In this document: piece by piece, positions 7,330 through 15,270 of the stretch
How positions within the stretch are numbered: position 1 is the first letter of the stretch
Layout: every line of letters begins with the position of its first letter
Source of the DNA: a virus
Strand: one strand, 5' to 3'
Length of the DNA: 64,000 bases
IMG/VR virus record: IMGVR_UViG_3300046373_000039
Coordinates: 20,284 to 84,283 of that record
The notes under the pieces: model-generated
Told to the model about the DNA's origin: nothing
The model's database searches: none
The model's input: only the letters and a program-made list of their open reading frames with translations
Position numbers and translations under genes: made by a program

Positions 7330-8102
7330 GTTCACGTATTTTAGTAATTCCAGACGCACAAGTAAAAGACGGCGTAGACATCGAACACCTGAAGTGGTGT
7401 GGAGAATATCTTGTAGAAAAGAAGCCGGACACAGTTGTTTGTTTAGGCGATTTCTGGGATTTTGAGAGCCTTTCTTTCTACGACAAAGGGACTCTTTCTT
7501 TTGAAGGTCGCCGCCTTAAGAAAGATATTGATGTTGGTAAAGAAGCAATGGAATTGATGCTTAAGCCGCTTAAAGATCTACAAGAGCGTCAACGGGCGAA
7601 TAAAAAGAAGGTTTATGAACCACGGCTTGTTTTCACTCTTGGTAATCACTGTGAACGATTGATGCGAGTTCCTAAAAGCTCTCCTGAGTTTGCTGGTTTT
7701 ATTGGCTATGAATTGCTAGACTTAGAACGTCATGGTTGGGAAGTTTATGACTTCCTCCTTCCAGTCGAAATTGAAGGTATTTACTTTGTTCACTTCTTGG
7801 CTAACCCAATGACTGGTAAGCCTTATGGTGGTACAGCAACGAGCATGCTGAAGAACGTTGGTAAGAGCTTTGTTCAAGGTCATAAACAAACTTTAGATAT
7901 TGCTGTACGACCTACGATTGATGGTAAGATGCAGATTGGCATCATTGCCGGTGCGTTCTATCAACACGAAGAAGCCTACAAGGGTTATACCGGAAATAAT
8001 CACTGGAGGGGTATGGTTATGCTAAATAATGCTAAGGATGGTTATGCTGATCCATGTTTTATTTCGATTGACTACCTTAAAAAGAAATACGGGAATAAAT
8101 AA
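7326..8102 (+). CDS. Calcineurin-like metallophosphoesterase
   Basis: A 258-residue protein with the metallophosphoesterase metal-site motifs in order: IPDAQ near residue 8 (equivalent of DxH, with Q in place of H), VVCLGDFWD (GDxxD) around 38-46, and TLGNHCER (GNHE-type) near 104-111. A QGHK segment around 180 may be the later histidine motif. Members hydrolyse phosphomonoesters or phosphodiesters, including nucleic acid ends. The TTG start at 7326 has GAGGAG upstream. Placement between replication genes suggests DNA end processing, which is inference. Confidence 0.75.
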   Translation: MSSRILVIPDAQVKDGVDIEHLKWCGEYLVEKKPDTVVCLGDFWDFESLSFYDKGTLSFEGRRLKKDIDVGKEAMELMLKPLKDLQERQRANKKKVYEPRLVFTLGNHCERLMRVPKSSPEFAGFIGYELLDLERHGWEVYDFLLPVEIEGIYFVHFLANPMTGKPYGGTATSMLKNVGKSFVQGHKQTLDIAVRPTIDGKMQIGIIAGAFYQHEEAYKGYTGNNHWRGMVMLNNAKDGYADPCFISIDYLKKKYGNK

Positions 8103-8103
8103 A

Positions 8104-8367
8104 ATGGAAAACTATGTACTATATCACCCAAAAGACGCAGTTACCTTTACGCTAGCTCAGTCTGAAGACTACCTGCGACTACAGCATGAACTTGAAACCA
8201 AAGGATGTGAATACGAAGTCAAAGAGTGGGGCCGTACATTCGACCAAGTAAACTGTGAATATGTGCCAACAATCCGTGTATACGAAGATGAGCGGTTTGT
8301 AGACTATACTGCGAATTACTTCAACACTTTTGATAAGATTAAAGCTGGACATTTCAAGGAGATTTAA
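8104..8367 (+). CDS. Hypothetical protein, 87 aa
   Basis: ATG at 8104 directly follows the metallophosphoesterase stop; in-frame upstream starts would overlap that gene deeply. Alternating short strands and helices (MENYVLYHPKD...). Function unknown. Confidence 0.6.
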   Translation: MENYVLYHPKDAVTFTLAQSEDYLRLQHELETKGCEYEVKEWGRTFDQVNCEYVPTIRVYEDERFVDYTANYFNTFDKIKAGHFKEI

Positions 8368-8368
8368 A

Positions 8369-8539
8369 ATAGAAAATTTCCGTTTGATAAACACTGTCAA
8401 CGGTTTAAGTGATGAGGTTGACAGACTGACTAAAGAACTGTACACTCTTAGACAGCAACAAGAGAATATGCTCGACCAAATACAGAAATTGAAGAATATT
8501 GCTAAACAGAATGAGGAGAGGGTTGATGGAAGAAGCTAA
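8369..8539 (+). CDS. Coiled-coil protein, 56 aa, apparently with an ATA start
   Basis: The frame encodes a strong heptad-type helix (DEVDRLTKELYTLRQQQENM...IQKLKNIAKQ), consistent with a coiled coil. A full AAGGAG site at 8356-8361 stands seven bases ahead of ATA 8369, with no ATG, GTG or TTG at that spacing. Alternatives are TTG 8330, which overlaps the previous gene and lacks a ribosome site, and TTG 8384. Overlaps the next gene by 14 bases. Function unknown. Confidence 0.5.
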   Translation: MENFRLINTVNGLSDEVDRLTKELYTLRQQQENMLDQIQKLKNIAKQNEERVDGRS

Positions 8540-8954
8540 GAAGTTTCGTGTAAGAGATGATATTTTGGTAAGTTATTATCTAGAGCCTGTTTCAAATGAT
8601 GATACTCATGTAGTTTGGTGGATTGAGGATGATGGTACAAGAGAGTCAACCAAGTATCGAGCAGACGCCATTGAGAAGCATTTTGCAGATGGTACATTCA
8701 AGTTTGTTGATGTAAAACCACAGGATATTCAAGGAACTCACACTTCAGCCCTAGACAAACAAGTAAGTGGTAATCACTATAAAGATTGCGGTATTCAACC
8801 AATTGAATATATTCACGCAAATGGTTTGAACTACTTCGAAGGTAATGCTGTAAAGTACATCACACGTCATCGTAAAAAGAATGGTAAGGCTGATATTGAG
8901 AAGGCCATTCATTATCTTGAACTTTTACTTGAGATGGAGTATAAAGAACAATGA
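8526..8954 (+). CDS. DUF3310 protein (SaV-like nucleotide kinase family)
   Basis: A 142-residue protein starting at ATG 8526 behind GAGGAG. The C-terminal 70 residues carry the DUF3310 signature: DKQVSGNHYKDCGIQPIEY, then NAVKYITRHRKKNG and ADIEKAIHYLE. In phages this domain is often annotated as a nucleotide kinase-like protein; its reaction is not well established. The N-terminal part (about 70 residues) is specific to this protein. It overlaps the DUF1937 gene by four bases, and both sit upstream of thyX, suggesting nucleotide metabolism. Confidence 0.75.
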   Translation: MEEAKKFRVRDDILVSYYLEPVSNDDTHVVWWIEDDGTRESTKYRADAIEKHFADGTFKFVDVKPQDIQGTHTSALDKQVSGNHYKDCGIQPIEYIHANGLNYFEGNAVKYITRHRKKNGKADIEKAIHYLELLLEMEYKEQ

Positions 8955-9274
8955 TCTATTTAGCCTCCCCATACAGCTACAAAGCTGATGCAGAACTTAT
9001 GCATCTTCGATATGAACAAGCTCTTGCCAAGACAGCAGAGCTTACGCTACAAGGTTTGGCAGTATTTAGCCCAATCGTGTCTAGCCACCAACTGTCCCTA
9101 GCTCATGAAATGCCCACAACTTGGGACTTCTGGAAAACTGTAGATTATAAATTTCTAGATGCCTCTAGTGAATTATATGTTCTTATGCTAGACTGCTGGG
9201 ATAAGAGTGCAGGAGTTACAGCAGAAATTCAATATGCAAAAGAGATTGGGTTGCCAATTACTTATATTGTTTAA
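8951..9274 (+). CDS. DUF1937 family protein (nucleoside deoxyribosyltransferase-like fold)
   Basis: A 107-residue protein. It begins MIYLASPYSYK, the hallmark start of the DUF1937/2-deoxyribosyltransferase-like fold, and continues with VFSPIVSSH and VLMLDCWDKSAGVTAEIQYA, where the aspartate and glutamate match the usual active-site positions. Such proteins are thought to act on nucleosides or nucleotides. ATGA overlap with the DUF3310 gene indicates coupled translation. Confidence 0.75.
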   Translation: MIYLASPYSYKADAELMHLRYEQALAKTAELTLQGLAVFSPIVSSHQLSLAHEMPTTWDFWKTVDYKFLDASSELYVLMLDCWDKSAGVTAEIQYAKEIGLPITYIV

Positions 9275-9285
9275 GGAGAAAAGAA

Positions 9286-9417
9286 TTGAAGTTTGACAAA
9301 AATGATCTATACTTGATCAAGGATTACCTAGAGGGGTTGCTTGAAGAATATGTTCTAGATGATCCAGATACAATGAAACGTGCTATTGAAGTTATTGATA
9401 AACTGATTAAGGCTTGA
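9286..9417 (+). CDS. Hypothetical protein, 43 aa
   Basis: TTG start with AAGGAG eight bases upstream. Encodes an acidic two-helix peptide (DYLEGLLEEYVLDD...IEVIDKLIKA). Two bases separate it from the next ATG. Function unknown. Confidence 0.55.
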   Translation: MKFDKNDLYLIKDYLEGLLEEYVLDDPDTMKRAIEVIDKLIKA

Positions 9418-9419
9418 AT

Positions 9420-9575
9420 ATGACTAAGCCCACAATGAACTGGAAGATTGACGTAAGAACAAAAGAATATTATAATGAATTAGTTGCTACAGGGTTAGCT
9501 TGGGAACTTTATAAAGATCTTCCACTGACTTGGGAAGAGTGTTTGGAAGAATTGGAGGAGAGTGAGGATGACTAA
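9420..9575 (+). CDS. Hypothetical protein, 51 aa
   Basis: ATG two bases after the previous stop. The C-terminus is very acidic (EECLEELEESEDD), and its coding DNA supplies the GAGGAG ribosome site of thyX, whose start lies inside it. Function unknown. Confidence 0.55.
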   Translation: MTKPTMNWKIDVRTKEYYNELVATGLAWELYKDLPLTWEECLEELEESEDD

Positions 9576-10437
9576 ACCAAGTGCCAAAGTAGTTGCAGAC
9601 AGTTCTTTTTCAAACAGTCGTCTGATAACCCTAGAGATTGAGCTTCACCGTTTCGTACTTCCTGAGTTTAATACTCATCGAAGTATTAGTCGTAATTTCC
9701 AAAGTTCTCGTGCTGTCCCAGTTAAACAAATGATTGAACAAGTTCGTAGCAATCCTGCAATGCCTGTACATTGGGGGTTGAATGAAGCTGGGATGGTTGC
9801 GAGCCAAGAGCTAGGTTATGGAGTGAAACAAGCTGTAGAGTTTCTGTGGGGCAAAGCAGCAATAGAAGCCGTAGATACTGCTGAAAGAATGGAAGCTCTT
9901 GGATCACATAAACAAGTTGTCAATCGAATTCTTGAGCCATTCATGTGGACTAAGGGAGTGGCTACAGCAACTTATAAAGACTGGCAAGCATTCTTAAAGC
10001 TTAGGTTACATAAAGATGCACAACCCGAAATTAAAGCTTTAGCTGTACAGATTGACAAAGTTATTAAAGAGAGTAGTATTGCAGAGCTTGGAGACAGAGA
10101 TTGGCACATGCCTTACTTTGGAGATGGTTATTGGCTAGAGGGTTGCGGTATCCCTCTTAAAGATGCCTTGATGATTTCTTCTAGTTGCTGTGGTCAGGTC
10201 AGCTACCGTAAACTAGATGAAAGTTTAGACAAAGCTAAGAAGATTTATGGTATGCTTAATCTACCAGAGAATGGGAACTATAAAGAAGATCCTCCACACT
10301 TTAGCCCTACAGAACACCAAGCTCGTGCGAGGAATGGAGATTTTGAGATGAGTGGTAATTTTCATTCAGAAGATTCTTGGCTGCAATACCGTAAGATTTT
10401 AGAAAGTGGTTATGAATACCAGATTGAGGAGAAATAA
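9568..10437 (+). CDS. thyX: Flavin-dependent thymidylate synthase ThyX
   Basis: A 289-residue enzyme that makes dTMP from dUMP using FAD, NADPH and methylene-tetrahydrofolate. The ThyX signature is at residues 36-48 (THRSISRNFQSSR); it corresponds to RHRxxSxNxxSxR with T in place of the first R. Further conserved segments are FLWGKAA, a late HKQVVNRILEPF that lies over the active site, and LKLRLHKDAQPEI. It is longer than typical bacterial ThyX, like other phage versions. ATG 9568 has GAGGAG upstream. With dCMP deaminase (56971) and ribonucleotide reductase nearby it completes dTTP supply. Confidence 0.85.
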   Translation: MTKPSAKVVADSSFSNSRLITLEIELHRFVLPEFNTHRSISRNFQSSRAVPVKQMIEQVRSNPAMPVHWGLNEAGMVASQELGYGVKQAVEFLWGKAAIEAVDTAERMEALGSHKQVVNRILEPFMWTKGVATATYKDWQAFLKLRLHKDAQPEIKALAVQIDKVIKESSIAELGDRDWHMPYFGDGYWLEGCGIPLKDALMISSSCCGQVSYRKLDESLDKAKKIYGMLNLPENGNYKEDPPHFSPTEHQARARNGDFEMSGNFHSEDSWLQYRKILESGYEYQIEEK

Positions 10438-10438
10438 A

Positions 10439-10630
10439 ATGATTATTGAACGTGATGACTACAACGTATCATCTTGGATTGCAGACTTGATCAACATCCT
10501 AAAGAAACGTGGCTTCCTCATGAAGAAAGAGGATGCTTGGCTAGTTGTACAAGAAAACATTGTAGAGTTTATTGAGTTGTATGAGGGTGGCAGTTCACCA
10601 CAAGAAGCTTTTGAGGAGTACACAGAGTGA
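10439..10630 (+). CDS. Hypothetical protein, 63 aa
   Basis: ATG 10439 follows the thyX stop by one base, with GAGGAG upstream. Helical, acidic C-terminus (SSPQEAFEEYTE). Overlaps the next gene by four bases. Function unknown. Confidence 0.65.
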   Translation: MIIERDDYNVSSWIADLINILKKRGFLMKKEDAWLVVQENIVEFIELYEGGSSPQEAFEEYTE

Positions 10631-10995
10631 TTGGATACAGCCTAAGTTTGTCAGACATGCTTCTTGTGCAAGGCTTTAAAGAAGCCTTTGGTAATAACGA
10701 TCAAGAACTAATTAAACAATATCTTTACGATAACGGCTTAGACTCCTCACTAGGACTGGATGAGGTAGTTTGTGAACATCGTAATCTTCGTGGACAAGTT
10801 GTTAATTGTCTTCGATGGGAAGCCCACGAGAGGAATGATAGTGGTTGGATGTCTAGTGAGGGTTGTTCGTGGGAGAACAAGGTAGAACACTCAAGCTTGG
10901 ACATGCGTATTCAACTAAAGACAATGGGTAAGATGCTTAATACAGGTGATTTTTGTGAGTATGCTCAGAAGCATGGGATTCAGTCAGATAATTAA
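10627..10995 (+). CDS. Hypothetical protein, 122 aa
   Basis: GTG start overlapping the previous stop (GTGA). The sequence contains CEHRNLRGQVVNC and a second Trp/Ser-rich part (GWMSSEGCSWENK). Three cysteines and two histidines are present but not in a recognised zinc pattern. Lies between thyX and nrdB, so a nucleotide-related role is possible. Function unknown. Confidence 0.65.
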   Translation: MIGYSLSLSDMLLVQGFKEAFGNNDQELIKQYLYDNGLDSSLGLDEVVCEHRNLRGQVVNCLRWEAHERNDSGWMSSEGCSWENKVEHSSLDMRIQLKTMGKMLNTGDFCEYAQKHGIQSDN

Positions 10996-11004
10996 TAAGG
11001 AGAT

Positions 11005-11991
11005 ATGATGCTAACGCGAATTCAAACGCCTAAGACAGAGTTTACAGTTGACTATCCAGAGGCTTGCGAATTTACTGACCAACAAGCTGCGGTCTTCTGG
11101 CCGCACTTTGAAGTAAAAGTGCATAAGGATAAGCAAGACATTCTGGTAAACATGACACCAGCAGAACGACATGGTACAATCACAACACTCAAACTGTTTA
11201 CTAAGTACGAACAGATTATCGGAGATGAGTTCTGGCTTGGTTTTGTCTTTAACAAATTTCCACGTGCTGCTGATATTCAACCTATGGCTGCTATGTTTGG
11301 TGCAATGGAATTGGCAGTACATGGTAAATTCTACAGTACATTGAACGAAGAGCTCGGTCTTGCTACAGATTCATTCTATAATGAGTATCTTGAGGATGAA
11401 GACCTTAAAGCTCGTGTAGAATTTTTGGAAGAAAGTATTGGTAATAAAGATGACTTGCGGGCTCTAGGTTCTTTTACCTTCGGGGAGGGGGCTATTCTCT
11501 ACTCTAGTTTTGCTTTCCTAAAGCACTTTCAGAGTCAAGGTAAGAATAAGCTTCTGAACGTTGTGAGTGGTATTAATTTCTCTGCCCGCGATGAGAATCT
11601 TCACTCTGAAGCAGCAGCTTGGTTATTCCGTACACTACTTAAAGAAAAGAAAGATGCAGGTTTGATTGACAATGTATTTGAAGAAGAATTGAAGAAAGAT
11701 ATTTACCTTGCTGCTGAAACAGTAATGGAACATGAGAAAGCAATTATTGGTAAGATCTTTGAGAAGGGTCGTATTGAGGGGATTACAGATAAGCAACTTG
11801 AACACTTTGCTCAGAGCCGTATCAACCTATGTCTCCGTAATCTAGGTTATGAGAATCTGTACAAAGTTGAGTACAACCCAGTTGCGGATTGGTTTTACAA
11901 AGGTATTAATGGTTACAGTTCTATTGACTTTTTTAACAGCCAAGGCAACCAATACCAACGAGATTGGGATTCTGAAGGATTTAAATTTTAA
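11005..11991 (+). CDS. nrdB: Ribonucleotide reductase class I, beta (small) subunit
   Basis: A 328-residue diiron subunit that generates the radical used by NrdA to reduce ribonucleotides. Metal ligand motifs are visible: E102 and H106 (MELAVH), a candidate radical tyrosine Y110 (HGKFY), E161 (GEGAILY), and E197/H200 (ARDENLH). The first acid probably lies in IIGDEFW (71-77). The first E-to-H spacing is one residue longer than in the E. coli enzyme, so these assignments are provisional. It is followed by nrdA after ten bases, one operon, although the usual order in bacteria is nrdA then nrdB. Confidence 0.9.
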   Translation: MMLTRIQTPKTEFTVDYPEACEFTDQQAAVFWPHFEVKVHKDKQDILVNMTPAERHGTITTLKLFTKYEQIIGDEFWLGFVFNKFPRAADIQPMAAMFGAMELAVHGKFYSTLNEELGLATDSFYNEYLEDEDLKARVEFLEESIGNKDDLRALGSFTFGEGAILYSSFAFLKHFQSQGKNKLLNVVSGINFSARDENLHSEAAAWLFRTLLKEKKDAGLIDNVFEEELKKDIYLAAETVMEHEKAIIGKIFEKGRIEGITDKQLEHFAQSRINLCLRNLGYENLYKVEYNPVADWFYKGINGYSSIDFFNSQGNQYQRDWDSEGFKF

Positions 11992-12001
11992 GGGGAATTA
12001 A

Positions 12002-13696
12002 GTGACAAATAGTTATCGTGCATTAAGTGATGAACGTAAGAAGTTGCAAGAAGACGGTTTGATGCCTGCACATTGGTCTACAGGCTCTTGGCAGTTGTTT
12101 AAGAACAAATATCTGTATCAAGCTGCAAACCCAAAGGAACAGTATCAACGTATCGCTGCAACTCTTGCTGTACATACACCTGATCCAGCTTTGTGGAAAG
12201 AGAAGTTCTTTGATATTATGTGGAAAGGCTGGCTAAGTCCTTCGACTCCGATCCTAGCTAATACTGGGACTAATCGTGGTTTGCCCGTTAGTTGCGCTGG
12301 TAGTTATATCCCAGACAGTATCGATGGTATCTATAAAGCAAAGCATGAAACTGCAATGCTAACTAAGATGGGTTTCGGTACTGCTGGTTATCTAGGTGAT
12401 ATCCGTCCACGGGGTTCTGTTATCAGTGTAGGAGGCAAAAGTACGGGGGTTTTACAGGTCATTGAGGGCTTCCAAGATGATATGGAGTACGTAGCTCAAG
12501 GTACAGCAAGACGTGGTTCTTGGGCTGGTTATCTCCCAATGGATCACGGAGATTTTGATGAAGTTTGTACCTATCTTGAGCAACATCCAGACGGTAATAA
12601 CATTGGTTGGAATATCTCAGATGAGTTTATTCAAAAGCTTGAAGATAAAGACCCTGAAGCTATTCGTCGATATGGTAAAGCCCTAAAGACTAAGATGGTC
12701 AGTGGTAAAGGATACTTCTTCTTTCCAGGAAAAGCGGAACGTAAACGCCCTCAGTGGTATGTAGATCAGAACCTTGATGTGAAGGCTGCACAGCTCTGTA
12801 ATGAAATCATGCTTCACTCAAGCAAAGACTACACTTATACTTGTGTTCTAGCTTCAATGAATGATGAATTGTTTGATGAATGGCAAGGAACGGATGCAGT
12901 CTTCACAGCTATTGTCTTTCTTGATGCCGTATGTCAGGAATTCATTGAAAGAGCTAAGAATATTCCGGGGCTTGAGAAAGCTGTTGCATTCACAAAGAAC
13001 AGTCGTGCTCTAGGCTTGGGTCAATGCGGCCTACATTCTTACATGCAAAAGAAGATGGTTGCATTTGAAAGCTTTGAAGCTCATATGGTTAACAACAAGA
13101 TTGCTAAGTACGTCCAAGAGGAAGCAATTAAAGCTTCTGAATGGTTGGCAAGTGTTTGGGGTGAACCAAAGTGGATGAAGGGTTACGGTCGTGCCAATAC
13201 TCACTTGATTGCAATTGCACCAACAAAATCTACTGCGTTGATTATGGGTGGTGTTAGTGAGGGTATTAGTCCTGATACTGCTATGGTTTACACACAAAAA
13301 AGTGCTGGTGGTGAAGTTGACCGAGTTAACCCATATCTTCTGAAATTGATGAAAGAAAAAGGAGTGTTTAGTAAGAAAAATGTAGAAGATATTCGTGATA
13401 AGATGGGCAGTGTGCAGCATGTTGATTGGCTGACTGATGAAGAAAAGCTTGTATTCCGTACAGCCTTTGAAATCAATCAACACACAATCTTGCGGTTAGC
13501 TGCTGCTCGTGGTAAGTTCATGGATCAATGGCAATCGTTGAATTTGTTCTTCGCTGCTGGTGAAGATGAGTCCTACATCAATGACGTACACAAGGCTGCA
13601 TTCCTAGACCCTAACATTCTTGGTTTGTATTATGTGTATAGCATGGCAGGGGTACAAGCTTCAAGTGATAAAGATGAATGTTTAGCTTGCCAGTAA
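12002..13696 (+). CDS. nrdA: Ribonucleotide reductase class I, alpha (large) subunit
   Basis: A 564-residue catalytic subunit. The active-site cysteine pair is C98 (VSCAG) and C281 (TCVLASMN). The thiyl-radical cysteine is C266 with E268 (QLCNEIM). The radical-transfer tyrosines are Y543-Y544, and the C-terminal relay ends ECLACQ (C560, C563). The position equivalent to E. coli N437 is Q264. It is about 200 residues shorter than E. coli NrdA and begins at the helical domain, so it lacks an N-terminal ATP-cone and probably escapes dATP inhibition. GTG start 12002 with AGGGGA upstream. Confidence 0.9.
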   Translation: MTNSYRALSDERKKLQEDGLMPAHWSTGSWQLFKNKYLYQAANPKEQYQRIAATLAVHTPDPALWKEKFFDIMWKGWLSPSTPILANTGTNRGLPVSCAGSYIPDSIDGIYKAKHETAMLTKMGFGTAGYLGDIRPRGSVISVGGKSTGVLQVIEGFQDDMEYVAQGTARRGSWAGYLPMDHGDFDEVCTYLEQHPDGNNIGWNISDEFIQKLEDKDPEAIRRYGKALKTKMVSGKGYFFFPGKAERKRPQWYVDQNLDVKAAQLCNEIMLHSSKDYTYTCVLASMNDELFDEWQGTDAVFTAIVFLDAVCQEFIERAKNIPGLEKAVAFTKNSRALGLGQCGLHSYMQKKMVAFESFEAHMVNNKIAKYVQEEAIKASEWLASVWGEPKWMKGYGRANTHLIAIAPTKSTALIMGGVSEGISPDTAMVYTQKSAGGEVDRVNPYLLKLMKEKGVFSKKNVEDIRDKMGSVQHVDWLTDEEKLVFRTAFEINQHTILRLAAARGKFMDQWQSLNLFFAAGEDESYINDVHKAAFLDPNILGLYYVYSMAGVQASSDKDECLACQ

Positions 13697-13704
13697 AGAA
13701 AAGC

Positions 13705-13732
13705 TTGACAATATAATCTGATGTGCTATATT
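13705..13732 (+). promoter_or_regulatory. Strong sigma-70 promoter abutting a terminator
   Basis: TTGACA (13705-13710), 16-base spacer, TATATT (13727-13732) with an extended TGC just before the -10. The next base begins the terminator hairpin, so the start point falls inside the hairpin's left arm. Confidence 0.75.
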
Positions 13733-13768
13733 GGCCTTATGCTCTTCGGGGTGTAGGGCCTTTTCTTT
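13733..13768 (+). terminator. Rho-independent terminator with TTCG tetraloop
   Basis: Twelve-pair stem (13733-13744 with 13749-13760, several G-T pairs) closed by a TTCG loop and followed by TTTTCTTT. It would stop transcripts arriving from nrdA. Transcripts starting at the abutting promoter would lack part of the left arm and read through. Confidence 0.75.
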
Positions 13769-13781
13769 ATGGAGAATTAAA

Positions 13782-14423
13782 ATGTATCGCCAACGTTACC
13801 AGTACTGGAGTCACAGCCGTCTCTCCAAATACATCCGTACTAAATTTGGACTAGACAATCCCACAGCATTAACTTGGGAAGGTTGGGATGAACACCACAA
13901 AGAATCCTCTGACAAATCCCCAATAATCAATTGGATCACTGACAAAGGATTTGACAAACTACAAAATATTGTAATGTTCGTCCCAGACCTTTGGTTCAAT
14001 ATTCGCACAGCAACAATTTGGAAATTCTTCAATAATTTATGGCTATTCCATAAATGCCTTTGGAACTACCGTTCATGGGATTATTCAGGGATGGTAAATT
14101 TCATGGTTACGTCTGCTAAGGACATGTCAGAGGTTCAAGAGAAATATGGTCATCACGTTGGGCACTTGAAAACAGCTAAAGAACTAAAAGTGTTTGCTCA
14201 TGTTCTTGAACGTGTACGCGATGACAGTTACACTGAGGATAAGCTTACCTATACTAATCGTTCTAAAGGGTTCGGTATGGGTGTGTTCACTAACAAACCT
14301 AACACACTCCCGAGCTATAGGACTCCTCAACAATTCTACAAATTAACTGGACAACAGCGTAAGGATGATCTATCATTGGTTTGTAAGTTAATGGAGCGCA
14401 AGCTTCTGTCTTGGTGGAATTGA
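13782..14423 (+). CDS. Hypothetical protein, 213 aa
   Basis: First gene behind the promoter at 13705. ATG 13782 with GGAGAAT upstream. The protein is rich in Trp, His, Lys and aromatic residues (LTWEGWDEHHKES, WFNIRTATIWKFFNNLW) and has no clear membrane segment. It ends LLSWWN. It is a soluble protein of ordinary size but matches no family I recognise. Confidence 0.7.
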   Translation: MYRQRYQYWSHSRLSKYIRTKFGLDNPTALTWEGWDEHHKESSDKSPIINWITDKGFDKLQNIVMFVPDLWFNIRTATIWKFFNNLWLFHKCLWNYRSWDYSGMVNFMVTSAKDMSEVQEKYGHHVGHLKTAKELKVFAHVLERVRDDSYTEDKLTYTNRSKGFGMGVFTNKPNTLPSYRTPQQFYKLTGQQRKDDLSLVCKLMERKLLSWWN

Positions 14424-14433
14424 GGAGAATAAC

Positions 14434-14643
14434 ATGAAAGGTCCATTGATCGACATTGCAGCCACGCTCTTCTTCTTAGCCACAGTAATGCTAGGTGGTT
14501 ATTTGTACTTGGACTGGAAGAAGTCTCAGATTGAAGGTGGTGTGAGTGTAATTGAACAGAAGCAACAAGTGATTAATAAGAGTCTGAAGGATTTGGAAAA
14601 GTCTTTCGAGAGTAGTGTTAAGACGACTAATTTGGAGGAATGA
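14434..14643 (+). CDS. Small membrane protein, 69 aa
   Basis: Residues about 7-27 (IAATLFFLATVMLGGYLYL) form one transmembrane helix; the rest is a charged helix with coiled-coil character. Probably anchored in the inner membrane with its tail in the cytoplasm or periplasm. Lies in a four-gene operon with the next two genes. Function unknown. Confidence 0.65.
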   Translation: MKGPLIDIAATLFFLATVMLGGYLYLDWKKSQIEGGVSVIEQKQQVINKSLKDLEKSFESSVKTTNLEE

Positions 14644-14780
14644 TGAAAGACCATGAATTCAGAGAACAAGTGAATGAACTTAAAGAGTTAGTACTGAAGT
14701 TCAAAGATACTCAACAGTTACGTAGTCGTTTAACTACATTCTTATCTGACTTTAAGAAGAAAGTGGAGGAAACAAAATGA
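14643..14780 (+). CDS. Hypothetical protein, 45 aa
   Basis: Overlaps the previous stop by one base with GGAGGA upstream (ATG 14640 in frame is an alternative). Entirely helical and charged (NELKELVLKFKDTQQLRSRL). Overlaps the next gene by four bases. Function unknown. Confidence 0.6.
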   Translation: MKDHEFREQVNELKELVLKFKDTQQLRSRLTTFLSDFKKKVEETK

Positions 14781-15151
14781 GTGTCGAGAGGATCAAAGAA
14801 GCTATTGAAGTCTACAAGAAAATGACTGCTGGCAATATCATGGAAGACGGTCGTCATCGTGCAGAATATTATGGTGTACAACTTCGTATTGCTCAAGCAG
14901 CTTATGACTTTAATGGCTATATTGTTACAGGAACACGACACTCTTGCCCTATTATGCAACTACAGATGATTGCTATTGGCAATGATGTGCTTGATGGGTG
15001 GTGTCATCCTAATGATATGGTTCAAGGCTTCACTGATCAATATGGAACATTCTATAGCCGAAAAGATGCCTATGTAATTGCTAAAGCTGCCGGTCAACTA
15101 AATGATAGGCATGAATGGGGTGAAACACTTTACTCTGAAAGTTATATTTGA
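14777..15151 (+). CDS. Conserved phage protein of unknown function, 124 aa
   Basis: Soluble protein, helical at the N-terminus. The C-terminal half has HPNDMVQGFTDQYGTF, then SRKDAYVIAKAAGQL, then LYSESYI. I recall that combination from many phage proteins of unknown role, where it ends in a similar LYSE tail. Last gene of the rightward arm, just before the convergent terminator. The histidine and aspartate in the conserved block might be catalytic, but this is speculation. Confidence 0.65.
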   Translation: MSVERIKEAIEVYKKMTAGNIMEDGRHRAEYYGVQLRIAQAAYDFNGYIVTGTRHSCPIMQLQMIAIGNDVLDGWCHPNDMVQGFTDQYGTFYSRKDAYVIAKAAGQLNDRHEWGETLYSESYI

Positions 15152-15159
15152 CAAAATTT

Positions 15160-15198
15160 AGGCAAAATAAAGCCCCGCTATCCTTTCGGACGCGGGGC
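15160..15198 (-). terminator. Rho-independent terminator for the leftward late operon
   Basis: Stem GCCCCGC (15172-15178) / GCGGGGC (15192-15198). Read leftward it is followed by TTTATTTT; read rightward the tail is AAAGTTC. It therefore mainly ends the leftward late transcript at the convergent junction. Confidence 0.75.
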
Positions 15199-15270
15199 AA
15201 AGTTCTGAGATAAGGTTAATGGCGTAACCTCAAATGTCTGCTAGGGCAGTACTTATTTTTATTCTTTCTC

